Shown: positions 47,701 to 57,564 of the stretch, piece after piece
How positions within the stretch are numbered: the first letter of the stretch is position 1
How the letters are laid out: each line of letters opens with the position of its first letter
Position numbers and translations under genes: made by a program
NCBI RefSeq assembly: GCF_022206305.1
Contig: NZ_JAKOIW010000012.1
Span: 1 to 64,000 of the forward strand
From: Gordonia sp. 'Campus'
GTDB lineage: Bacteria; Actinomycetota; Actinomycetes; Mycobacteriales; Mycobacteriaceae
Reading direction: 5' to 3'
DNA length: 64,000 nt
The notes under the pieces: generated by a model
The model's input: only the letters and a program-made list of their open reading frames with translations
Told to the model about the DNA's origin: nothing
Database searches by the model: none

Positions 47701-48728
47701 AGGACGAGCAGCTGTGGATCGCTCATCCGGACCGGGTTCAGCGTGATCTCGCCGGGCACCACCGCGTAGAGCACCAGCGTCGTGATCTGCACGACGTTGT
47801 TGAGCACCGGCGCCCAGGCACCGGGTTTGAAGTGGCCGCGGAGGTTGAGGATCGCGATGAACAGCGCGGAGAGCCCGTAGAAGAGGATCTCCGGAAGCAG
47901 CAGGTAGGCGAGCGCGGTGGAGAGTTCGCGGTTGACCTGCCCGTCGCCGAGGTTCAGGTAGGTCAGCAGTGGGGCGGCGATGACCGCGATCACGGTCGCG
48001 GAGCCGAGCACGACGACCGTGATGGTGAAGATGCGGTTGATGAAACCCTGGCCGCCGTCGGGATCCTCGGCTTCGGCGCGAGCGAGCAGCGGGATCACGA
48101 TCGCGGTCAGCACCGCGCCGAGGACGACCTCGGCGATCATGTTGGGCAGCACGTCGGCGGCCTGGAACGCCGAGGCGATCGCCGGACCCAGCATCGCGAG
48201 GATGAGCACGGTCCGCAGGAACCCGGTGATCCGGCTGAAGAGGGTGGCGATCGCAATCGAGCCGCTGGTCCGGAGGATGCTGGAATCGGAGTCCCGCGCG
48301 AGGCCTGTCGACGACGCGGCCTCGTCGGCGATACCGAGGGACTCGGCGTTCTCCTCCAGCACGCTCGGCTGACGACGGGGGTCGGGGGCGGTGGCCACCC
48401 GCCCGGCCGGCGCGGCCGTCGGCGCCGGACCGCCCGCGGGGCGTCGTGTGTGCGGTTTCGCCACGGGGACGTGCCGGGTCGCCGCCTCGGACTGGGGCGG
48501 CAGCGGCCGTCGCGGTGGCGGCGGGGCCGGGGTCACCCGATCGGCGGAACCCCTGGTCGGTGGAATCCTGGCGGGTGGGACGCGGCCGGGTGGAATCTTC
48601 TCCGGGACCGCACGCCCGGGACGCTGGGACGGCCCCGCGCCGGGTTGCCCCGACCGCGGTGCACGCGGCTCATCGTTCCGGGTCACGTCGCTTCTGCCGC
48701 CGTCCTCAGGTCGTCGAAAGTCGGTCAT
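44742..48728 (-). CDS. murJ: MurJ lipid II flippase fused to a pseudokinase and a C-terminal beta-sandwich
   Basis: 1328 aa, like MviN (Rv3910). Residues 1-150 are Pro/Arg-rich cytoplasmic; about 150-690 form the 14-helix MurJ/MOP flippase (SIAIATLFSRITGFLRTVLI at the start). About 850-1090 is a kinase-like fold without HRD or DFG motifs, hence a pseudokinase. After one more helix (VALLIGAGLLALFVIIALIL) an outer sugar-binding-like domain ends the protein. In mycobacteria PknB phosphorylates the pseudokinase, which then binds FhaA and restrains lipid II export. Start overlaps the DUF6049 stop by four bases. Confidence 0.94.
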   Translation of the reverse strand: MTDFRRPEDGGRSDVTRNDEPRAPRSGQPGAGPSQRPGRAVPEKIPPGRVPPARIPPTRGSADRVTPAPPPPRRPLPPQSEAATRHVPVAKPHTRRPAGGPAPTAAPAGRVATAPDPRRQPSVLEENAESLGIADEAASSTGLARDSDSSILRTSGSIAIATLFSRITGFLRTVLILAMLGPAIASAFQAADVLPNMIAEVVLGAVLTAIVIPLLARAEAEDPDGGQGFINRIFTITVVVLGSATVIAVIAAPLLTYLNLGDGQVNRELSTALAYLLLPEILFYGLSALFIAILNLRGHFKPGAWAPVLNNVVQITTLVLYAVVPGEITLNPVRMSDPQLLVLGIGCTLGVVLQASILVPFLRKAGVRLRLEWGIDARLRQFGNMAVAIVAYVALLQVGLIVTYRIASSADASGVSIYFTHWQLLQLPYGVLGVTILTAIMPRLSRNATADDTKAVVDDLSLATRLTMVALVPVVSFMTFFGPAIAIAVFNFGKFDAASASQLGSVLAWGAFTLIPYSMTLVQLRVFYAREDAWTPTFIALGITVVKVASSYLGPVLFDDPELIVRWLALSNGLGYLVGAIVGHFLLRSRLRGARLTDVTRTSLVTLAVSLGVSATVWAVAKMTGLDHMIGWFGKVGSVLYVVLTAGVVLAVTYAGLAAARVPDVVAIGMAVRRVLGRFIPSLAPPAEPERAQSPAITVQFPRVTADESLPYSGQVQVLRRFDRGTATWQSYSVHTGGAIGAHRDVRPIPEFAPVPRDIRYRRRGVRRVSDSEVDTTAPTGPPVEPGAGDAQTPPATPSTASGAADAPDSTRRRGPRLVPGAAVAGGRYRLLEQHGGSRGLQFWRAQDINLDREVALTFVDAEQLAPPPERGQAAKISDQGPQAVLSRTLRLGQINSDGVARVLDVVRGSSGGIVVAEWVPGSSMADVARSEPSPIGAARAVRSLAAAAEIAHRSGGALSIDHPDRIRISHDGNAVLAFPGTLAGDDKASDVRGLGAVLYALLLNRWALDPETGSRLVTTADVTEPVGGIPVAAPGDDSQPIEPRAAKPDIPFEISAVAARALDGSRGIRTAATVQHVLDQATVVDLNTDMLPAITDADAPPPVTVAPRIGSGDGKPPRRNVALLIGAGLLALFVIIALILGATNVFGGSDGSSDIDSIITTTEPAPTPGANAPAPPAGQPAPAAIPLQSVSVVDFSSQPPDNSANVRNVITGAAPPWETDNYRGRPDFGGLKPGLGLMFDLGSERAVKSVTIETPTPGMDVEIRSAPSARPAFARTTPVAASRVGQNSTTIPIAEPLESRYVMVWITSLPSASGGYQAEISRITMAG

Positions 48729-51457
48729 GAGGGGTCGTCGCCCGCATCCTCGTCATGCATCCGACCCTCGCTCTGCAGGGTACGACGTCGCTCCTGATAC
48801 CCGCTTCCGGCGAGCATCCGTTCCAGTTCGTCGGGCTCGGGACGGTCGGCGTCCGCGGGGTCGGGTTGCCCGCGGAAGCGATGCCAGAGGCGACGCGCGG
48901 TCAGCAGGACCAGCGCTGCTCCGGCGATGATCGTGATGTAGAAGAGCGGCTTGCCGTAGGCGTTGGTATGCACCGAGAGACTGATGGGCTCTCCCAGCGA
49001 CACGCCCGTCACCGTCGACAACTGGATCTCGACGCTGATGGCCTCGGAGGTCTCGCCACGCGTCGGGAGCTGGATCTGACGTGTCCCGCGCGCGGGGATC
49101 TCGATCACCCCGAGATCGCCGATCTCGATGTCCTTCGGCTCCGAGGTGGTGAGACGGGCCCGGATGGGAAGCGCGAGGTCGTTGCTCACCACGAGAAGCA
49201 GCGGACTGCGTTCGGAGGCCAGGGTGTAGCGGCCCCCGGGATCGAGGATGCTCACCGACTGGCCCATCCGGTGCAGGGTCGACGAGACGGCGCCGATCCG
49301 CTCGGACTGCATACGCCGCAGATGGGTGTACACCGCTGTACCGCGCGCGTCCGGCGACCGGATCGCCCGCAGCTGATCCTCCCGCAGCGGGGACATGTAG
49401 CGCTCGGGAGTCGCGGCCACGTCCGCCGAGCGCACCAGCGAACCCTCGAACTGCCAGCTGTCCTCGACATTGCGACGGATGGCCGCGGTCGCGTCCGTCG
49501 TCAGCACCGAGCCGATCCGATCGATCGGGCCGACCCCGGCCGGATCCGTCAGGCGGGCGGGGTCCGGCGTCTCGGCGAGATCGGCGACGAGCGTCGGCAA
49601 CGGGGTCGGGGTGGCCGCCCCTGATTCGAGCAGGAGCCGGGCCGTGGCGAAGATCGCCTCCGAATCCGTGACCGTCGGGGACCAGTATGTCGGCGGCACC
49701 AGGAACGCCGACCTGCCGACCACCGGGTCACGGGTGCCGGTGGACGGACCCCCGGTACCGGAGTTCGCGGGGGCGGGATCGGGCGCGGCGATCGCCGGGT
49801 AGGCCAGTGCCCCGATGACGGTCTGTCGTCGGCTGCCCGGCGACTCGTCGGTGAGGTCGACGCGCTGGCCGGGTGGGGTGAGCGCCGGGGTGCTCGGTGC
49901 CGTGCCGATGCCGGCGAACGACGCGGTGATCGGGGCGTCGTAGGTCTGCGCCGCGAGCCCACCGACCCGGTACCGGCCGGTGTCGTTGCGTCGGCCGGTG
50001 GGAACCACCGAATTCGACGCGACCGCCGTCGCGGAGACCTGGGCCTGCGCCAGTGCCTCGGCACCATCGTCGTCGATGGCCCCCAGCGCGGGGATCGACA
50101 GGCCGCGCACACTGCGCACCCCGAGGACGGTGTCGACGATGTCGGCGGGTGATCGCAGCGCGGCATCGGTCAGCCCCGCGTTGCCTATCCGGGTGAGCGA
50201 GCTCAGGTCGGCCTGCGCGAACGGCAGGGCCACGACGCACATCCGGCCCGCGGTCCAGCGCAGCGCGTCGAGCCATCGAGCGGCGGCGTCGGCACCGTTG
50301 CCGGGTCGGGTCGCGGCGGTGGGATCGGCCGGGTTGTCGGAGACCTCGTACCCGAACGACATCGCGCGCACGGTGATGACGAGGTCGGGGTCGACGGCCA
50401 GGCACATGCTCTCGGCGAGCTTCTCGGAACCGGGCAGCACCGTCGGCTCGGGACCCTCGGACGTCGTGGGCGCGGACGCCTCCGAGACGGCCGATCCCGA
50501 CTGCTCGCGGGGTGGTTCGCCGACGACCCGCTGGAGTGCTTTGAGCAGTTCGTTGAGCCGTCCGCCGTCGCCGAGTGAGCGTGCCATGTCCTCGTTGATG
50601 AGACGTACCGGTTCGGTGTTGCCGCCCAGCACGCCGGGTGCGAGCTGTGGAGGCGCCGCCAGCGGCCAGAGCATGGTCATACGCGCCGGACTCGACAGGT
50701 TCGCCGACACCGAGCCGTCCGGGCCGAGACCCGGGACCGGTTCGGTCGACGAGTACTCGGAACTGGGATCGACGTAACCGGCGGCACGCGTGTCGTCGGG
50801 AGGCAGCGAGAGCACCGGCAGCAGCATCCGCGACCCCGCGACCTGGGCGGTGTTGCCGTACTCGGGGGTGCCGTTGACGTTGACCTGCACGGGGTACACG
50901 CCCGTGCGGGAGATCCCGAGGCCCTGACCGGCCGGACCCGTCGTCGCCGAGAGGGGCATCGACATCCGGAACCCGACACTCTCCCCGGGGGCGAGCGAGT
51001 CGGTGAGTGCTTCGAACGGCCCGGCGACCGCGACCGCCGGATCGTCGTCGGCGAGCCCGGTGCGCAGCCCTGCCGCGGTGGTGACCGGATCGCCCCGTTC
51101 GAGTCGGATGGTGAGGTCGGTGATCGACCGGTCGCCAACATTCTCGACGCGCCCGCTCACGGTGACCACCGGACGGCTCGTCGTGGTCACGATGGTCGGA
51201 CTCATGGAGTCGATGACGATGCGGGCGAACCGTCCCGCGTCCGGCTGCTCGGTGTCACCGGCATCCGAGGTGGTTGTACTGCTGCCGGTTCCGGGTTCTG
51301 CCGATGCCCGTGGCGTGACGCCCGGCAGGACCATGAGCCCGACGATCGCGAGGACGACGGCCAGCGCAGAGGCGGCGCGCACGCCGGAACGCGACACTCT
51401 GGATCGCAGTGGACGGGACCGACCGATTTCGGGAGACGAAGGGTGCGGCTCAGCCAT
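48725..51457 (-). CDS. DUF6049 exported membrane protein (Rv3909-like)
   Basis: 910 aa from ATG 51457. N-terminal signal or anchor segment ([20 protein letters not shown]), a very long outer region with beta-rich domains and Thr/Ser/Pro linkers, and a C-terminal helix [20 protein letters not shown] with a basic cytoplasmic tail. It is always beside murJ in this order, so a role with MurJ in wall synthesis is likely but unproven. Start overlaps the Nudix stop by 8 bases; stop overlaps the murJ start. Confidence 0.85.
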   Translation of the reverse strand: MAEPHPSSPEIGRSRPLRSRVSRSGVRAASALAVVLAIVGLMVLPGVTPRASAEPGTGSSTTTSDAGDTEQPDAGRFARIVIDSMSPTIVTTTSRPVVTVSGRVENVGDRSITDLTIRLERGDPVTTAAGLRTGLADDDPAVAVAGPFEALTDSLAPGESVGFRMSMPLSATTGPAGQGLGISRTGVYPVQVNVNGTPEYGNTAQVAGSRMLLPVLSLPPDDTRAAGYVDPSSEYSSTEPVPGLGPDGSVSANLSSPARMTMLWPLAAPPQLAPGVLGGNTEPVRLINEDMARSLGDGGRLNELLKALQRVVGEPPREQSGSAVSEASAPTTSEGPEPTVLPGSEKLAESMCLAVDPDLVITVRAMSFGYEVSDNPADPTAATRPGNGADAAARWLDALRWTAGRMCVVALPFAQADLSSLTRIGNAGLTDAALRSPADIVDTVLGVRSVRGLSIPALGAIDDDGAEALAQAQVSATAVASNSVVPTGRRNDTGRYRVGGLAAQTYDAPITASFAGIGTAPSTPALTPPGQRVDLTDESPGSRRQTVIGALAYPAIAAPDPAPANSGTGGPSTGTRDPVVGRSAFLVPPTYWSPTVTDSEAIFATARLLLESGAATPTPLPTLVADLAETPDPARLTDPAGVGPIDRIGSVLTTDATAAIRRNVEDSWQFEGSLVRSADVAATPERYMSPLREDQLRAIRSPDARGTAVYTHLRRMQSERIGAVSSTLHRMGQSVSILDPGGRYTLASERSPLLLVVSNDLALPIRARLTTSEPKDIEIGDLGVIEIPARGTRQIQLPTRGETSEAISVEIQLSTVTGVSLGEPISLSVHTNAYGKPLFYITIIAGAALVLLTARRLWHRFRGQPDPADADRPEPDELERMLAGSGYQERRRTLQSEGRMHDEDAGDDPS

Positions 51458-52697
51458 CGCCGGCCGCAGGCCGTCGGGGACGGCGTCGGCGCCGACGAGG
51501 ACGCACCGGGGGCGGTGGCTCGTTGCGGCGCTGGTTGCGTGCGGCGGCGGCTTTCTCATAGGCGTTGGGTTCGGTCCGGATGCTCTCGGCCTCGGACTGC
51601 GCCAACCGTGTCGGGTCGGCGGCGAGATCGGCGATCACGCCGCGGGCCATCCGGGCGAGACGTCGCTCGTCAGAGTACGTGAGACGACGCGGCAGCTCGT
51701 GTAACGGCACCCAGGCCACCTCGGAGACCTCGTAGTCGGCGTCGGAGAGCTCCCCACCGGTGCACCGCAGGAGGTAGTGGTGCACCGTCTTGTGGATGCG
51801 GCGACCCTCGCTGACAAACCAGTAGTCGATCTTGCCGAGGGGGGCCACCACGGTGCCCTGGATGCCGGTCTCCTCCTCGACCTCCCGGATCGCGGTCTGC
51901 TCGGCGGTCTCACCGGTCTCGATGTGACCCTTGGGCAACGACCACATCGTTCGACCGCGTCGGTCGACCCGACCGATGAGCGCCGCGGAGAGTTCGTCGA
52001 TCGGCAGCTCGAGGTCGGAGATGACGAGCCCGCCCGCCGACGTCTCCCGCACCGTGCGCAGCTTCTCGCCGCCCCGTTCGGAATGAGAGCGGTCGGCGTG
52101 TGTCTTCTCCGGGTGGGTCCGGTCTGCCGGCCGGTCGGTGTTCCGGTCGTTGCGGGCGCCGCGTCGACGGTTCTTGGCGGTCTTGCCACCTGCCTGGGTG
52201 AGACCCGTCTTGGTGAGTTTCGCCGTCACCGAGACCATGTCCGACGGCTTCGGTGGCGTGACGCGCGGCCGTGCACGGTCGGGATCGACGGGAAGCTTGT
52301 CCACCGATTCGGCCTCGACGGGGTCGGGGCAGGCGGGGTCGGCGGCGCGGGCACGCGCGAGGTCGTTGGGCGTGGGGTGATGCGTGGAGGGAGCGGGCTC
52401 GGACGCCGGATTGTGGGCGGTCTGCTTGTGGCCGCCCGGCCGGTGCCCTCCTTGTTTGTGGCCCGCCTGTTTGTGGCCCGGTTGCTTGAGACCGGGCTGC
52501 TTGTTCTGCGGCGCGGACCCGTGCGCGGTGGTCGCGCCCCGGGCCTCGCCCTTGCGGCGGCCGCGGCGTCGACGGCCGCGACGGGAACGGCGTCCCTGAC
52601 CGGCCGGGCCCTGATCCCCCTGGCCTGCGTCCTCGCCGTGCGCACCCGACGAGACGCCACTGACGTCTGAAGGGTTGGTCGAGGAATCGGTGGACAC
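51450..52697 (-). CDS. mutT4: Nudix hydrolase with long basic N-terminus (MutT4-like)
   Basis: 415 aa, GTG 52697. The Nudix box [20 protein letters not shown] followed by TGI matches Gx5Ex7REUxEExGU exactly, so it should be an active nucleotide-diphosphate-type hydrolase. The first ~215 residues are disordered: an Arg/Gly run, then repeats of K-Q-x-G-H, then a Lys/Arg/His-rich stretch. It is in the place of Rv3908 and opens the operon to DUF6049 and murJ. The substrate is not known. Confidence 0.85.
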   Translation of the reverse strand: MSTDSSTNPSDVSGVSSGAHGEDAGQGDQGPAGQGRRSRRGRRRRGRRKGEARGATTAHGSAPQNKQPGLKQPGHKQAGHKQGGHRPGGHKQTAHNPASEPAPSTHHPTPNDLARARAADPACPDPVEAESVDKLPVDPDRARPRVTPPKPSDMVSVTAKLTKTGLTQAGGKTAKNRRRGARNDRNTDRPADRTHPEKTHADRSHSERGGEKLRTVRETSAGGLVISDLELPIDELSAALIGRVDRRGRTMWSLPKGHIETGETAEQTAIREVEEETGIQGTVVAPLGKIDYWFVSEGRRIHKTVHHYLLRCTGGELSDADYEVSEVAWVPLHELPRRLTYSDERRLARMARGVIADLAADPTRLAQSEAESIRTEPNAYEKAAAARNQRRNEPPPPVRPRRRRRRPRRPAAGDG

Positions 52698-52880
52698 TCC
52701 ACGATGCTAGCGGCTGGTCACCTGCTGTTTGGCCGGACGCCTCGTAGGCACGGAGGTTGTGGATATCCGCACGCGAGACGTGCCGGACTGGTGTAAGGGG
52801 TCGACGACGAACCGTGTGGGCGCCGCCGTGGCGCTCTCGTCGTGACGTCGCCGCGTGTCACGACGGTAGGGTGACAAGCC

Positions 52881-54401
52881 GTGAAGAACTCTTCGTCGGG
52901 AGCCGCGCCATCGGGGGCAGCACCTTCGGACACGGTGTCGGCGGGCGGCCGACCCGCCGTGTCGGATCCGGAGCGGCGCACGCGTCTGCTCGCGGCTGCT
53001 GCGATAGCGCTGCGCGATCTCGACGACGTCCTGGTCCCGCTCGGCGACCTGTTCGCGACCGCGGGGCACGAGCTGTACCTGGTCGGCGGCTCGGTCCGCG
53101 ACGCAGTGCTGGGGCGGCTGGGCAACGATCTCGACTTCACCACCGACGCCCGCCCTGAGCAGGTGTCGCGCCTGCTCAGAGGCTGGGCGGATGCGTTCTG
53201 GGACGTCGGCATCGAGTTCGGCACGGTCGGGGTCCGCAAGGGTGACCATCTCATCGAGATCACGACCTTCCGCGCCGACTCCTACGACCAGGTCAGCCGC
53301 AACCCCGAGGTCACCTTCGGTACGACGCTCGACGACGACCTGGTCCGTCGTGACTTCACCGTCAACGCGATGGCCGTGCGCATCGGGGCTTCGGGGACCC
53401 AGGACTTCTGTGACCCGCTCGACGGCATGACCGCCCTGCTCGCCGGCGTCCTCGACACTCCCGCGACGCCCGAGCAGTCCTTCGGCGACGACCCGCTGCG
53501 TATGTTGCGGGCCGTTCGTTTCGTCTCCCAGCTCGGTTTCGGGCTCGCGCCGCGTGTGTGGCAGGCGATCACCGAGATGAACGGTGAGATCGATCGCATC
53601 ACCGCCGAGCGTGTGCGCGCCGAGCTGGACAAGCTGATCTGCGGCGAGTTCCCCATCGAGGCCATCGATGCGATGGTCGAGACGGGTCTGGCCGACCGGG
53701 TGCTGCCCGAGGTGCCGGGTATGAAGCTGACCATCGACGAGCATCACCAGCACAAGGACGTCTATCAGCACTCGCTGACCGTGCTGAGGCAGGCAATCGA
53801 CCTCGAGGACGGCGACCCGGACCTGGTCCTGCGCTGGGCGGCACTGCTCCACGACATCGGCAAGCCCGCGACGCGCCGCCACGAGCCGGGCGGCGGGGTG
53901 AGCTTCCACCACCACGAGGTGGTCGGCGCGAAGATGGTGCGCAAACGGATGCGCGCACTGAAGTATCCGAAGGCGGTCGTGGCCGACGTCGCCCAGCTGG
54001 TCTTCCTGCACCTGCGGTTCCACGGCTACGGCGACGGGGCATGGACCGACTCCGCTGTGCGGCGCTACGTCACCGACGCCGGTCCCCTGCTGGACAAACT
54101 CAACAAGCTGGTCCGGGCGGACTGCACCACCCGCAACAAGCGTCGTGCCCGCCGACTCCAGCAGAACTACGACGACCTCGAGCAGCGCATCGCCGATCTC
54201 CAGGCTGCCGAGAACCTGCAGAAGGTACGGCCGGACCTCGACGGCAACGCCATCATGGAGCTACTCGGGGTGCCGCCCGGCCCGATCGTCGGGCAGGCGT
54301 GGCGTCACCTCAAGGAACTGCGTCTCGATCGCGGTCCGCTCAGCCGCGACGAAGCCGAGGAGGCATTGCGGGAATGGTGGGCCGCGCGCAGCAGCGAGTG
54401 A
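52881..54401 (+). CDS. pcnA: CCA-adding tRNA nucleotidyltransferase
   Basis: 506 aa from GTG 52881. Class II nucleotidyltransferase: LVGGSVRDAVLGRLGNDLDF (67-86) with GGSVRD and the DxD pair, then RRDFTVNAMAV and PEQSFGDDPLRMLRAVRF. A C-terminal HD domain contains HDIGKPATR and HHHEVVGAKM. It adds or repairs the 3' CCA of tRNAs. Divergent from the Nudix-DUF6049-murJ operon, as Rv3907c is. Confidence 0.95.
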   Translation: MKNSSSGAAPSGAAPSDTVSAGGRPAVSDPERRTRLLAAAAIALRDLDDVLVPLGDLFATAGHELYLVGGSVRDAVLGRLGNDLDFTTDARPEQVSRLLRGWADAFWDVGIEFGTVGVRKGDHLIEITTFRADSYDQVSRNPEVTFGTTLDDDLVRRDFTVNAMAVRIGASGTQDFCDPLDGMTALLAGVLDTPATPEQSFGDDPLRMLRAVRFVSQLGFGLAPRVWQAITEMNGEIDRITAERVRAELDKLICGEFPIEAIDAMVETGLADRVLPEVPGMKLTIDEHHQHKDVYQHSLTVLRQAIDLEDGDPDLVLRWAALLHDIGKPATRRHEPGGGVSFHHHEVVGAKMVRKRMRALKYPKAVVADVAQLVFLHLRFHGYGDGAWTDSAVRRYVTDAGPLLDKLNKLVRADCTTRNKRRARRLQQNYDDLEQRIADLQAAENLQKVRPDLDGNAIMELLGVPPGPIVGQAWRHLKELRLDRGPLSRDEAEEALREWWAARSSE

Positions 54402-54425
54402 TGCTTTCCGCGGCGTGCCGGGTCC

Positions 54426-55340
54426 TCATCGGCTCGATGCCGGTGCGAACACCTCGATCGCGTGGGGCACGGCCTCGAAGACCGCGGGCAACTCCCCGAC
54501 GAGATCGCCGTCGACCGAGACCAGTGCGGGCGGATCGCAGTACAGCTCGACCTCGGAGCCACGCATGGTCCGCACGTTGGGACTGTCGATGTGCTTGCCC
54601 GAGAACACTTTCGGGAACACGCGCGCGATGGTCCAGCGGGCCATGCGCGCCGGGTTGAGCGCCAGGGTGACGTCGATCTCGCCATCGGTGACCGACGCCT
54701 GCGGCGTGATCTTCATACCGCCGCCGTAGGACGTGGTGTTGCCGATCGCGGCGAAGATGAGATCGGATTCGACGGCCTGATCGTCGACGCGCACCTGGTA
54801 GTGCCGCGACCGCAGCCGAACGAGCTCCCACAGGGCGGCGAGCGTATAGCGCGCCTGGCCGCGTGGCCATCGCATGTCGATGGCGCGGGCGGTGACCGCC
54901 GCGTCGAAGCCCGTGGCCGCGACCGTGCTGAACAACGCGGTCTGACCGTCGGGGAAGCTGACCCGACCGAGATCGATGGCGCGCCGGTGACCGGCGAGGA
55001 TGACCTCGACGGCCTCGGCCAGGTCGTGCGGTATGCCCAGGTTGCGGGCGAAGTCGTTCCCGCTGCCGGCCGGGATCACGGCCAGCGGCTTGCCCGAGCC
55101 GATGCTGGCCTCCACCGCGAGACGTACCGTGCCGTCGCCCCCCACGACGACGAGGACGTCGGTGTCGCCGCGTGCTGCTTTGCCCGCGAGGTCGGCGGCG
55201 TCGGCGATGTCCTCCCCGACGATCACCTCGACCTCGACGTCGTGTGCACGCAGGAGTTCCGCTGCCTGATGCGCGACGCGCAGTCCGGTCCCGTGGCGCG
55301 CGTATGGACTTGCCACGAGAGTGGCGTGTTCGATTGTCAT
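54426..55340 (-). CDS. Diacylglycerol kinase-family lipid kinase
   Basis: 304 aa. The nucleotide-binding motif is VVVGGDGTVRLAVEASIGSG (GGDGT at 67-71), followed by PAGSGNDFARNLGIP; the C-terminal beta sandwich includes AIGNTTSYGGGMKITP and DGEIDVTLALNP. It phosphorylates a lipid such as diacylglycerol or a sphingoid base in the membrane. Divergent from a TetR gene, which may regulate it. Converges on pcnA with a 24-bp gap. Confidence 0.9.
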   Translation of the reverse strand: MTIEHATLVASPYARHGTGLRVAHQAAELLRAHDVEVEVIVGEDIADAADLAGKAARGDTDVLVVVGGDGTVRLAVEASIGSGKPLAVIPAGSGNDFARNLGIPHDLAEAVEVILAGHRRAIDLGRVSFPDGQTALFSTVAATGFDAAVTARAIDMRWPRGQARYTLAALWELVRLRSRHYQVRVDDQAVESDLIFAAIGNTTSYGGGMKITPQASVTDGEIDVTLALNPARMARWTIARVFPKVFSGKHIDSPNVRTMRGSEVELYCDPPALVSVDGDLVGELPAVFEAVPHAIEVFAPASSR

Positions 55341-55370
55341 GTGCTCGGCCCCCCGCCGATTGAGTGATCC

Positions 55371-55385
55371 GTTACAGTGTTACAC
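55371..55385. promoter_or_regulatory. Possible TetR operator between the lipid kinase and TetR genes
   Basis: GTTACA occurs at 55371 and again at 55379; the second copy is part of the palindrome GTGTTACAC (55377-55385), which ends 3 bases before ATG 55389. The divergent gap is only 48 bp, so a repressor here could affect both genes. Confidence 0.4.
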
Positions 55386-55388
55386 ATC

Positions 55389-55973
55389 ATGGCAATCCGT
55401 AACGAGGAGATCGGCGATCTCGTCCTGAACGCGGCCCGGATCTGCCTGCTGCGCAGCGGCGGGCGCAAGGTGACCGTGTCCGAGGTCGCACGGCAGGCAG
55501 GCGTCAGCCGACCGACGGTGTATCGCCGGTGGCCCGACATCAGCGAGATCATCCGCGGCCTGCTCACCCGCGAGGTGCTCGGCATCGTCGAGAAGACGAT
55601 CGTCGACACCGGCGATCCCGCCGACCTCGACTCCCTGGTCGATCAGGTGGTGTCGGTGGTCGGGGCGCTGCGGGACAACGAATTGATCGCGTCGTTGTGG
55701 CGCGAGCAGCGAGACTTCATGTCGCCGTACGTCTTCGAGCGTCTCGGCACGAGTCAGCAGAGCGCGCTGGCGATCCTGGCCGACATGCTGTCGAAGGGTC
55801 AGGAACAGGGACAGGTTCGATCCGGCGATGCCAAGCGGATGGCGGCCATGGTCCTGTTGATCGCGCAGTCGTTCCTCCAGTCGGGCGCGCTCGTGTCCGA
55901 CATCCTCGCGGAGGGATGGAGCACCGAACTCCACGGTGTGGTCTCCGGTTATCTCCGCCCGGTCGATGAGTGA
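55389..55973 (+). CDS. TetR-family regulator
   Basis: 194 aa from ATG 55389 (a GTG at 55377 lies within the palindrome). HTH: VTVSEVARQAGVSRPTVYRR followed by WPDI, a canonical TetR recognition helix. The remaining helices include LIASLWREQRDFMSPYVFER. It likely controls itself and the divergent lipid kinase, possibly also glpD 36 bases downstream. Confidence 0.85.
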   Translation: MAIRNEEIGDLVLNAARICLLRSGGRKVTVSEVARQAGVSRPTVYRRWPDISEIIRGLLTREVLGIVEKTIVDTGDPADLDSLVDQVVSVVGALRDNELIASLWREQRDFMSPYVFERLGTSQQSALAILADMLSKGQEQGQVRSGDAKRMAAMVLLIAQSFLQSGALVSDILAEGWSTELHGVVSGYLRPVDE

Positions 55974-56009
55974 GCGCGCGACCGTCGACGACACGGCGGG
56001 GTTCTGCTG

Positions 56010-57542
56010 ATGGCGACACTCTCCGCGACGACCCGGGCGCGCGCCCTCGATCGACTCGCCTCGGGTGACCGGGTGGATCTCCTGGTGATCGGCGGCGGGA
56101 TCACCGGGGTGGGCGTCGCGCTCGACGCGGCCACCCGCGGGCTGAGCGTTGCGCTGGTCGAGAAGGACGATCTCGCGGCGGGCACGTCGCGGTGGAGCAG
56201 CAAGCTCGTCCACGGCGGGCTGCGCTATCTCGCGAAGGGCGACATCCGCGTCGCACGCGAGAGCGCGATCGAACGGCATCACCTGATGACCGCGATAGCC
56301 CCGCATCTGATCGCCCCCCTCCGGCAGATCATCCCCGACCGTGGCGGCCGGCAGGCCTCCATCATCCGGTTCGGTCTCCGTACCGGTGACCTGCTGCGTC
56401 GCCACGCCGGCACCCCTGACTCGGTTCTACCGCCGCCCGCACAGCTCTCCCCGGTGGAAACGCTCGGACGCTGCCCCACCCTGTCGCCGGTCGGTCTGCG
56501 CGGCGGGATCTCCACCGCTGACGGCCAGCTTATCGACGATGCCCGGCTCGTCGTCGCCCTCGCGCGGACGGCGGCCGGATACGGGGCCTCGATCGCGACG
56601 CGCACACGGGCCGACCGGGTGGACGGCCGCGGGGCCACCCTGACGGATCTGCTGACCGGGGAGAGCTTCGACGTCGGCGCCCGCATGGTCGTCAACGCCA
56701 CCGGCGTCTGGTCCGGTGACGTCGACCAGTCCATCGCTGTGAGCCCCAGCCGCGGAACGCATCTCGTCGTGGACGCGGCATCGTTGGGGCATCCCTCCGC
56801 GGCACTCACCGTGCCCCTGGGCAGTTCGGTCTCGAGGTTCATCTTCGTCGTGCCCGCACAGCTGGGCCGTGTCTACATCGGCCTCACCGACGTCGCGGCG
56901 CCCGGACCCATCCCGGATGTGCCGATGCCCGACTCGTCGGAGATCGATTTCCTCCTCGACGCACTCAACCCGGCGTTGTCCCGGCCGATCGAGCGGGCCG
57001 ACATCCTCGGGACGTTCTCCGGTCTGCGGCCTCTGGTCGACACCCGCGCCTCGTCGGATCGGGGCGCGTCCGAGGCGCTCGCCGATGTCTCACGCCAACA
57101 CCATGTGCGGACGCGCGGCGATGGCCTCGTCAGTGTTCTCGGCGGGAAGCTCACGACCTACCGGCGGATGGCGCAGGATGCCGTCGACGCAGCGCTCGCG
57201 ACAACCGATCTCGCGGCAGGCGAGTGCGTCACGACCACCACTCCCCTGGTGGGGGCAGTGCGGAACCCCGGTGAGCGCGCACTGCCCACATCGCTCGTAC
57301 AGCGTTTCGGTGGTGAGGCGCCGGCCGTCGTGGAGGCGGCCGCGACCCTGGACCGTCCGCTGGAACGGATCACCCCCGACATCGACGTCACCCGCGCCGA
57401 GATCGCCTTCGCGCTCACCCATGAGGGCGCGCTGGACGCCGATGACATCCTGCACCGACGCACCCGTATCGGGTTGGTGCCGGCCGACGCCGACGCCGCC
57501 CGGCCGGATGTCGAGAAGATCATCGGCGAGGTGACGGGCTGA
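56010..57542 (+). CDS. glpD: FAD-dependent glycerol-3-phosphate dehydrogenase
   Basis: 510 aa. FAD site LLVIGGGITGVGVALDAATR (GGGITG at 28-33), the motif SRWSSKLVHGGLRYL, and in the C-terminal part GLVSVLGGKLTTYRRMA. It oxidises glycerol-3-phosphate to dihydroxyacetone phosphate at the membrane and passes electrons to quinone. Start ATG 56010. With the upstream lipid kinase this makes a small glycerolipid-linked neighbourhood. Confidence 0.94.
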   Translation: MATLSATTRARALDRLASGDRVDLLVIGGGITGVGVALDAATRGLSVALVEKDDLAAGTSRWSSKLVHGGLRYLAKGDIRVARESAIERHHLMTAIAPHLIAPLRQIIPDRGGRQASIIRFGLRTGDLLRRHAGTPDSVLPPPAQLSPVETLGRCPTLSPVGLRGGISTADGQLIDDARLVVALARTAAGYGASIATRTRADRVDGRGATLTDLLTGESFDVGARMVVNATGVWSGDVDQSIAVSPSRGTHLVVDAASLGHPSAALTVPLGSSVSRFIFVVPAQLGRVYIGLTDVAAPGPIPDVPMPDSSEIDFLLDALNPALSRPIERADILGTFSGLRPLVDTRASSDRGASEALADVSRQHHVRTRGDGLVSVLGGKLTTYRRMAQDAVDAALATTDLAAGECVTTTTPLVGAVRNPGERALPTSLVQRFGGEAPAVVEAAATLDRPLERITPDIDVTRAEIAFALTHEGALDADDILHRRTRIGLVPADADAARPDVEKIIGEVTG

Positions 57543-57564
57543 GCGTCGATCGAGCCCCGGCCCG

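Noticed and set aside
46845-48797. 650-codon open frame antisense to murJ
   Set aside because: Charged repetitive shadow of the MurJ membrane segments; MurJ is certain.
52431-52500. Repeats resembling a CRISPR or minisatellite array
   Set aside because: They are 15-bp in-frame repeats coding K-Q-x-G-H in the Nudix N-terminus, without spacers.
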